A stretch of DNA of 64,000 nt from Thuidium tamariscinum (Eukaryota; Streptophyta; Bryopsida; Hypnales; Thuidiaceae), in contig OX344754.2 of NCBI GenBank assembly GCA_947034885.2, positions 434,001 to 498,000 of the forward strand, written 5' to 3'. Below the pieces are notes generated by a model. The model was not told the origin of the DNA, made no database searches, and was given only the letters and a program-made list of their open reading frames with translations. The position numbers and the translations under genes are program-made. Shown here in pieces: positions 56,080 through 64,000 of this stretch (positions within the stretch are counted from its first letter, which is position 1; each line of letters begins with the position of its first letter).

Positions 56080-56777
56080 AATCCTCCATCACCCTCTACT
56101 CCATTGGAATCTCAAGACGAGAGAGAGAAATTAATTGTTAGTATTGCTAAAACGCTATTGTCAAGAAGGCAATGCTACCATCTACAAACATTTTGGCCAA
56201 ATCGGCCTAGCACACCTTTGTAGCCTACATGAAGTGACAAATGAAAATGTAATACACCTATGACAATTTTATGAAGTAGTAGATAACATTCAACAATGGA
56301 ATGAAGCATGCCAATGGAAAAAAACTTTGACACCGAGAGGTAATCAAAATTGGTAGTAGCAGAAGAACTTGTTCTAGCCATCCATATCTATAATTCTATA
56401 CCCATTTTGACCAACAAGGTCTTGTATTTGGACATTATGCATTAGATTGGACTATACATTGAAATCCAACGTGTCTGTACATTCTTGACTATCTTATTGC
56501 CCTTAGTTTCTATTAGATCTGTAAGCTTTTGTAGAGCTTTTACAATGCCATAGTTTGACACTGCAATAGAAGTAAGAATACAATGATTGGCGAAGGGACT
56601 CCAAACGTGAGACCATTGTGATAGTTAGCCAACGTTTCCACTACCAAATTTGATTTCGTGGCTTGCATAGCTTGCTTTAAAGCAAAAGGGGGCCTATTTC
56701 TCACAAATTTGGGTGGAAAATCCAATTTTCGGTACATGAAACGTACTAATTGCATCTATTCCAAAAGATACTAGCTT
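56080..56777. other. Spacer, no gene seen
   Basis: Moderately AT-rich DNA between CACTA element 2 and the next repeat. No coding, RNA or terminal-repeat signal found. Confidence 0.4.
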
Positions 56778-57505
56778 GGGGTCATTGCAAGAAACATTGG
56801 TCCTATTTCGCGTCACAATGCGAACCACTTTTTTGTTTTCCACTATAACTTTTGGAGATTAAGTCCAATGAACATGAAATTTTTATTGAACATACCTACC
56901 TTGAATTTTACTAGATCCCTTATTTTTTTAGAAATGAAAAAAAATCATTTTATATTTAAAAATCATTTTTGTTGAAATGTCACAAGGTGTAGTTTATGGT
57001 TATCATTACGTTCGCAGTGTCTAAATTTAATGATTTGAAGACAAAACTTTCATGGTCTATTTGCATAGTTGTAAAACCTATAAATTCAAAATGAAATCTA
57101 AAAATATGTTATTTTATGTCCTCTACATGAGTACAAATTTTTTCCCGTGGCACGCAATTTTTGAACATTGATGATGGTTCTAAGATCGTTCTTTTGGTCA
57201 AATCTCATTAAAATCAACTTTCCTCAAATGGAAAATTTTTAGTTTAAAAAAAATTATTTTCCTATTTTTTACAAATTAAAATGTAGAAGTACTAATTTTC
57301 ATGAGATTTTGCACTTTTCTGGTTTTCCTACTTAGAGATTTTTCCTATGCCTTTCCTTCTAGGGTACCTTCTTCTTAAAGATTTATACATGAAACATATT
57401 TTTTACTTTTTTTTAAAACTTTTTTTTCTAATTTTAAAGTACTCCCGAAAAAAAATACTATTGAACACGCTATGCTTTTTGCACGGTGTTTCTTGCAACA
57501 CCCCC
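56778..57505. mobile_element. Inverted-repeat element, repeat pair copy 1
   Basis: Left end GGGGTCATTGCAAGAAACA and right end TGTTTCTTGCAACACCCC form terminal repeats of about 18 bp with one or two mismatches. The body has no long frame. Its first 520 bp recur, diverged but in the same order, at about 58320-58850. Confidence 0.5.
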
Positions 57506-58319
57506 TTGCCATTAATTGTTCTTGTGTGAGACCACCTTCACCAAACAAAGCCTATATAATCACGTTATTGATATGGTCTGCAGTGCTACTATTAACCATA
57601 CATGATAAATGAAATAAGTTCAAGATTTTCTCCCAAGAATCCACTATGTAGATGTATACATCGACCTATTGTATATTGTCTACTGCCATTACTTCATCTA
57701 CACTCACAGAAACAAACCTAACATTTTGGACAAAGACCTTGAGGGGAGATAATACACTCATAAAGATGTTCTGCCATCTTCCAACCATATATTACAAACC
57801 AATGCTTTCTAGAGACGTTTTTTACTTTTAGGTGCCTCAACAACTAATGCTCATGTTCTTAGATATACATGGGATGACCAAAATTCAAAAATTAGAAAAG
57901 AGTTGAGGATTGTATTATCTTTTTATTGGCTTCACCATCCAATCTAGACACAAAATGGTCAGTGATACTACCCCTAGCCGTTGCATCATCTACAATTTTG
58001 TAAACTATAAATGTTTATAATCATGCTATATATATATTGGTAAGGATTGTTGTCACTCTTGCATGCCCTTTGTGCCTTTATATTTCTCTAAATTGTCGCT
58101 TTCGGAGACTATGATGATTTGCCTAATACTTACAACATTAGAGCTCTTATATACTACCTTCATCAAGTTCTTTGTAGCATCAAATTCACCCTTTGTCTAT
58201 GTGAATTTGTAGGCTTAAACCTCTTGCAAATGACATGCGATGGTCGTAGGGGCAATTTTTTTTTTGTATACTCTTTTATTTATTTGAAGTCACAACCATT
58301 GGATCGGGCCACTTCACTA
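57506..58319. other. Spacer, no gene seen
   Basis: AT-rich DNA between the two repeat copies. Nothing recognised. Confidence 0.4.
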
Positions 58320-58850
58320 AGATCATAGGGTGATTGCAAGAAACACCAACTAGTTTTGTTGCGTTTCAATTTTGGAATGCTATAACTTTTAAGCTGTGAA
58401 GTAAATGCCAAAAATAAAAATTTGTTTCTAGATATTTGATTGTAATTGTATCCCTTATTTTTTCAAAAAAAAATTAAATAATTTTTTAAATTTAAAAGTC
58501 AATTTTTTTAATTTGTCACACTAAAACATTTTAGGGGTTTTCATTCGATTGAGCGGTTTAAATTAATGGTTTTGAGTTGAAATTTTTGTGGTATATTTTT
58601 CTACCAATCACACATGTCCCATTGTCCCTACCAAAGGAAATCTTAAAATACATTATTTTATATCCTCTATGTTTGTGCAAATAGGCCTCCCTTCAAAACC
58701 TTAGCAATGGTTTTGAACTCATTTTTTTGTTCAAATCTCATCTCCAAAAAGTCTTCCCAAATGGCCAATTTTTAGTTTTATTGAAAATTATTTTACCTAT
58801 TTTCTACAAATAAAAACATTGAAGTATGTATTTTCTTGGCCAAAATTCTA
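58320..58850. repeat. Diverged second copy of the 56778 element (right end missing)
   Basis: Begins GGGTGATTGCAAGAAACACC, matching the terminus of copy 1. It shares in order: a 'tagat..cttatttttt' block, a 'gtcaca' block, a 'tattttat.tcctctat' block, a 'ttggtcaaatctcat / ttgttcaaatctcat' block and a final 'aattattttacctatttt' block. No right terminus like that of copy 1 is seen. Confidence 0.5.
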
Positions 58851-60611
58851 TGTCCAAGTATATGGCCAATGAGATTGCAAGCGTAGGGCAAGAAGAGCAC
58901 AAATGAGAGAATTGATGTTGCTGAGGAAGCCAAATTGCAAACACTAGAAGTCTAGAATGAAGCAAATACACAATTCTCTAGCAATGCTCAAATACACACT
59001 TTCACATTGAAACTTCAACTATGAAGTCATTGCAAGGCTACGCCAATGCACTGTGCATCCTATGCCACAAATTCCAAGATGCATTAAAGAATATGAGCCT
59101 CCATTTTTTAATTAGTGTGAATGCACAAGAAACCCAAAACTCAAACGTCTCTTGAAGTCTCAATCTTTTATAACTTTATATCAAAAAGGAAGTGGCAACG
59201 ATCGGCCTTGCTACACCTCCATTTTGCCAAAATGGTACACTAAATCACCAACATTCAAAACTGAAGAAGCTGAAAGAACTACAACATCAAATTTGCATTC
59301 TAAAAAAAGTCAATGTGAAATTGTGAATGTTGTACATACAATGAGGAATTAAGTAAAATACTAGGATGTGTTGGAGAAGATAAGTGCCACCCCATTGGAT
59401 GTGAAGGAGATAGGAGATTAAGGTGACGTGAAATTGATGGTGCGTATGGAGCAACCATTAGCAAAAATCAGATGGTACAAGTATGTATTTTCCTAACCCT
59501 ATGATTATAAAGTTGAAATATTTCTAAGTCTATTCCTACTTGGCAATGAATGAACATGGAACTAGAAGTGGATGAATTTGCAATTTTGCATCCTTGGATT
59601 TAGTAGGTAGAAAAACTTCCTCAAATTCTCCATTTTTCACAAATTTCAAAACTAGGAATTGTCACAGCACTTCAGAGAAGCTAACTTTCTCACAGAATGG
59701 GAAGTTGGTGAGATAAAGAGGGAGCCAATGGAAATTGGTTTAGGATGGAGGAGCCGTGACACCCCTTCAACTTGATGCATTGAGCATCAAGCATTGAAAC
59801 TAGAGAATGAGTTACTTGGATTGTGGTAAGTCTATTAGAAAGTAACATGTAGGGGACAAGTGAAAAAAACTTTGTGGGGTGAAATTTGGGGGCGGCAAGA
59901 CAAAAAATTCTTGAAGAAAGTCAAGAGCAAGTGCCATTTTGTCACCTCAAGAGGAGAAGAAACAACACTTGAAATTCTTTGGGAATTTTACCTTCACCTT
60001 CTACTCATGTTCCACCACCGCACAACACGTGGACATTCTTAGGGAAAACAGAGGCTTTTGGAAGTGCCGTGACAACCCCTAGTGTACATCTAGCGTGGAC
60101 AAAATCGTAGTAGAAACCAAGCAAAAATTAGCCACGTTAGGGAACACGGTTCAAAATAGGGGACGTTTTTTTCCTTTTTACCACGGTGAACCCAAAACTT
60201 ACCCTGTTGGGCTGACTGCGTGGAACGGATTTAGTGTCCTGCGCATGATATTGTTGCGCATCAAATCCGAACTGAAAGGCCGAGTCACGGGCCTCGCGGG
60301 GGGGAACGATGGGTGTCCCGATGCAGCCCCCCTCACTTTCTGTTTCTAACTTTACTAGAGAAGCACGGAAGCGGCCATGTCAGGAGGCATCGAGTTTTGC
60401 TCGCAACCCGGCTGCTTGGTGCTTGCTCCTGCTGCTGCTTCGTCCTTCAATCTGCTTGCTGCATGTTCGTCGTCCCTCAGTCCCTCACTCGCCATTGGTG
60501 CCCCTGCTGTACGACATACCGGTACTTACACCTCTCTTAATTGTTGCCCTTCCCGAGTCGCAGCAATTTTGTTCCTGTGATAATTGGCGGATGCTCTTTT
60601 GCAGGTCCCCC
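58851..60611. other. Spacer leading into the SBP1 5' region
   Basis: AT-rich until about 60100, then composition turns GC-richer (a G-run near 60300) as in a gene-proximal region. No coding exon recognised. The several overlapping open frames around 60300-60660 look like chance frames in GC-rich DNA. Confidence 0.4.
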
Positions 60612-60614
60612 TTA

Positions 60615-60743
60615 GAGCAGCCCCACAGCAACTCGGCAAAGCAACTCAGCAAATGAATCAATGGATGGTGTTCCTGCTGCAGAGAAGATCAATGGACCAG
60701 ACCATTTACAGTGTTGCTTTGCTGAGTTGCTGTGGGGCTGCTC
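60615..60743. mobile_element. Tourist-like MITE upstream of SBP1
   Basis: 129 bp with terminal repeats of about 30 bp starting GAGCAGCCCCACAGCAACT, one mismatch. TTA lies on both sides (60612-60614, 60744-60746). Same target site and GAGCA start as the element at 21911. It lies about 0.8 kb before the SBP1 start codon. Confidence 0.75.
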
Positions 60744-60746
60744 TTA

Positions 60747-61568
60747 TAGGGAAACAGCGCTTCACAGTTAACTCCTCTCACTACTTCTGATCCATTGGAC
60801 TCTCATTATTTTGTCTCGTGTGACCTGTCTGTCTGGGGGGACCTTCGTGGAGCGAATGATTGAGTGCGTGGCCTGTGGTAGCTAGGGGATACAGTGCTTG
60901 CTGTTGCTTATTGTCGCGGCAGTCAGGTACGGCCCGTCGTGATTGTGTTGCAGCTTAGATCACCCACAGTGCAATTGGGTATGCAAACAATTGCGTGCTC
61001 ATGTTCTGGGAATTCAATTGAGATTATGTTTCAGAGCTAGCTATGTTGATAAGTGAATCTCGCTCTCGGCCTCGATTCGGGCATGTCGCTGTGTCAGCAT
61101 GTGAGCTCGTGAGCTAGCGTTGATTGTGGAAGTGAAGACTTAAGTTGATTTTGTTGGTTCCAGCGCGTGATGGATTTAAATCTATCAGGCCATGGATCCG
61201 CAAATGTCAATTGCCGTTGCCGCAGTAGCAATCTAATTTTTGTTTCTAGATTTGGGGTTGTTTGGCGTGATTTTTGTAAGTTTTGTGCTTTCCCGACTGT
61301 TTTCCTCAGCATGAATTTGTCATGATCACAGTACAGGAATCGATATGTCCAAGGCTTGCGGAAAATTAAATCCTTTTAATAATTTTTGCTGATATTTCGA
61401 CTTGTGCTATATACGTACTTGTTTTTTCTCACCTCAGGGACTAACTTGAAATTATACCTGAATTAGGTTTCGTTGTTAGCAATCGTGAGGAGGTGCATAT
61501 CGACACTAGTCAAGGGTGAAAGGAGTGAGGTAGCCAGGAGGAGGCGGTGCAGAGACAGACAGACAGAC
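60747..61568 (+). promoter_or_regulatory. 5' region of SBP1
   Basis: Gene-like composition. It should contain the promoter and 5' leader, perhaps with an intron, but no TATA box or splice pair is clear enough to place. A (GACA)n run of about four units at 61553-61568 touches the start codon. Confidence 0.4.
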
Positions 61569-63847
61569 ATGGCGAGCGAATTTACCGACAAGGTCAAAGC
61601 GGCGGTTCTGCCTATTGTGCATGACAATGCTAGTGCAGAAGGCCAGTGCTGCAGTACTCTCTCGAGTGGACCCGGATACGCCTCACCGGCAGACGCTCTC
61701 AAGGGGCCTCGCGAGAAGCTGCTCTACATTACGGCTGTCTACACAGGTTTCCCCCATTGCAGCGCTTTGGAATTATGGATCCAGTCTGAGGAGTTTACAT
61801 TATGGTTCCTGTGTTTTAGTGCTTTTACTTATTTCTATAGATTTAGATCATATGCATTTGTTTCACGTGTCAATCGCATATGTCATTTCAGTGGGAAATT
61901 TCGAAGTGCACTGATACACCGCTGTAGTCCAATTAAATCTGAAACCCGAATTGGAGCGCAGGAACTGGCAAGAACAAACCCGATTATCTCGCCACTGTGG
62001 ATGTGGACCCGGATTCAAGTACTTATTCGAAGGTTGTGCACCGCACAGTGGTGAACAATTTGGATGATGAGCTGCACCATAGTGGCTGGAATACATGCAG
62101 CTCTTGCCACGGCGATGGTGGCCAGAAGCGCCGCTATCTCGTCCTTCCATCGCTTGTGTGAGTTTCCTTTCCTTTGAGCACTTTCTGAGAAGGACCGCAT
62201 GGCAGGACCGTTAGCACTAGTCCTTATTAGACGACTATCTCTCCTTTGAAGGGTCTGGAAGGAAGGATTGCTTGGTGTCTGAAGTAGGAACAGCGATTGA
62301 GATTGGATTTTTGTTGCAGGTCAGGACGGATCTACATTGTGGACACTCTCAAGGATCCGCGTGCACCAGAGTTGTACAAGACAGTGGAGCCGGAAGAGAT
62401 CTCGTCAAGAACAGGATTGGCATACCCTCACACCGCCCATTGTCTTGCCAATGGTGATATCATGGTTTCGTGCATGGGTGACAAAGAGGGCAATGCGGAA
62501 GGTTCTGGTTTCCTGCTCCTTGACTCGGATTTCAATGTCAAAGGAAGGTACGTATGTGATCTTGTCCTTGTGAAGCGATAAATTGGAGTTGATGACGTTT
62601 TCGATATGTTTCAATAGTTTGAGTCTTGATTCCCGCCTTTCATCTAAATTCGCTCTTTAGTTATCGGTTACAGAGAGATACTATCTGTTTTATGCAAATG
62701 CCTCTGTAGATCGTCTGTGAAAATTGTTCAGGTATTGGCTGGTCTGGGCAGGATGTGCACTTAGTTATAGCTAGACTGTGGTCACGTACTCACTTTTGCA
62801 TCCTTCTTAACAAACAACCTCACAAACTTGAAGCCAGTGTAACTTCTCAATGATACTGAGATGCAGAGAAATTGCTTGACGTGAACCTCGACTGTGCTTT
62901 CTGAAACTCACGATCGTTTTCTTGAGTCCCAGGTGGGAGAAACCCGGCCATAGCCCACGGTTTGGTTATGATTTCTGGTACCAGCCACGGCATAAGACGA
63001 TGATAAGCTCCTCGTGGGGCGCTCCTTCGGCGTTCACGAAAGGCTTTAATCCCAGTCACGTTGCTGATGGCTTATACGGTCAGCATTTATTCGTCTACGA
63101 CTGGCCGGAGGGCACTTTGAAGCAAACGCTGGACCTGGGTAGTACCGGTCTCATTCCTCTTGAGGTATGCCGACAAGTGATTTTAGCCGCATTGATAATT
63201 GCATTCGTCCGAAATTCACACGTTCTCTTTGATGGTGGCTGCTGATCTATTTCACTCCTCAATTCTTAGTCAGGGAATGGGGCTGGCATGATTTCTTGTA
63301 CTCTTGGGGCAGATTCGCTTTTTGCATGATCCGAGCAAAGCAGTTGGATATGTTGGCGCTGCCTTGAGCAGCACGGTGGTTCGATTCTTCAAGAAAGACG
63401 ATGATACGTGGGATACGCAGGTGATTTATACTCACGATCTTTGTATTCGACTTTCAAGTTGGAACTCGCACACAATAATGATGGAACTCGCACACAATAA
63501 TGTCAGAAGCAGAGACTGCTGCGCTGTAAGCTATGGTTCCTGAACGATTTTCCATGTACTTGTTTTCATGGCAGGTAGCGATCACTGTGCCTGCTCTGAA
63601 GGTGCAGAATTGGATATTGCCGCAAATGCCAGGACTCATTACTGACTTCCTGATTTCCTTGGATGACCGGTTCTTGTACTTTTCCAATTGGTTGCATGGT
63701 GACATCCGTCAATACAACATTGAGGACCCTGCCAACCCAGTTCTTACGGGCCAGGTATGGGTGGGCGGGCTCATTCGCAAGGGTGGTAACGTCTTCGTAG
63801 AGAAGGATTCGGGTGAAACGTGGCAATCTACCGTTCCGGACGTCAAG
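61569..63847 (+). CDS. SBP1: Selenium-binding protein 1 / methanethiol oxidase family (3'-partial)
   Basis: Cytosolic beta-propeller protein. The human member SELENBP1 oxidises methanethiol to formaldehyde, H2S and H2O2, and plant SBP1 is linked to sulfur/selenium and cadmium stress. Exons in phase: 61569-61746, 61962-62157, 62320-62547, 62933-63164, 63313-63420, 63575-63847 (405 residues). Seen: [37 protein letters not shown], holding the conserved Cys pair of the family's selenium/metal site; [92 protein letters not shown]. The last exon seen ends at a GTAAAT donor, so about 85-90 residues (family length about 490) lie beyond the window. The ATG chosen (MASEF) follows a GACA run, and the frame stays open for 32 codons upstream. 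All motifs are intact. Confidence 0.93.
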
Positions 63848-64000
63848 GTAAATATGCCTTTCATACATCTCACACCTGTGTTGTGATTTGGAATATGAAA
63901 TCGATTGCCTTGCCTGATTGAACTTGGGCAGCGTGTATAATCGTGATTCTCACTCCCCAATTTGCGCTCAAATATTTCTTATAATGGCTGTGAGCCTAGA
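63848..64000 (+). other. SBP1 intron at the right edge
   Basis: Starts with GTAAATATG directly after an in-frame AAG. No acceptor with a continuing SBP1 reading is seen before the window ends. Confidence 0.7.

Noticed and set aside
60309..60656. 115-codon and overlapping open frames
   Set aside because: Several frames are open at once in a GC-rich patch, and none has coding character or similarity.

Overview
This 64 kb window is nuclear DNA of a streptophyte, most likely a non-seed land plant (bryophyte, lycophyte or fern). The reasons are: intron-rich genes with ordinary GT-AG splice sites; a plant-type BCHC gene (LamG, PH-BEACH, BEACH, WD40 order); telo-box motifs (TAGGGTTT) in one promoter; and plant-style DNA transposons (CACTA, Tourist-like). 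The species cannot be fixed from the sequence alone.

Layout. (1) About 318-21002, + strand: the 3' part of a very large BEACH-domain gene of the BCHC class, with about 42 exons in view. Its N-terminus lies off the left edge. (2) About 21.2-38.1 kb: AT-rich transposon territory. It holds a Tc1/mariner-type mini-element, a Tourist-like element with another element inside it, a three-level nest (TTAA element, CACTA element, TTAA element), a decayed CACTA-type ORF1, and a decayed DUF7869-type gene. (3) About 38.3-40.3 kb, + strand: a compact intact four-exon gene for an eEF1A lysine methyltransferase (EEF1AKMT1/Efm5 family), with three telo-boxes upstream. (4) About 40.3-60.7 kb: more transposons. 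These are two further TTAA elements, three CACTA-type elements including a 5.5 kb one, a foldback element sitting in a decayed Copia-like fragment, a TA-flanked element, a diverged repeat pair, and a Tourist MITE next to the next gene. (5) 61569 to the right edge, + strand: six exons of a selenium-binding protein 1 / methanethiol oxidase family gene. Its last exons lie off the right edge.

The three host genes are unrelated housekeeping genes (membrane trafficking, translation-factor modification, sulfur metabolism), each an island between transposon blocks. The most notable content is the transposon set. One family has TTAA target duplications and CCC-starting termini, a piggyBac- or Sola3-like signature, with eight visible copies and no transposase. 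Six CACTA-type elements each keep a perfect 3-bp target duplication, and several insertions are nested so that their order can be read. I saw no tRNA, rRNA, CRISPR array or prokaryotic-type operon.
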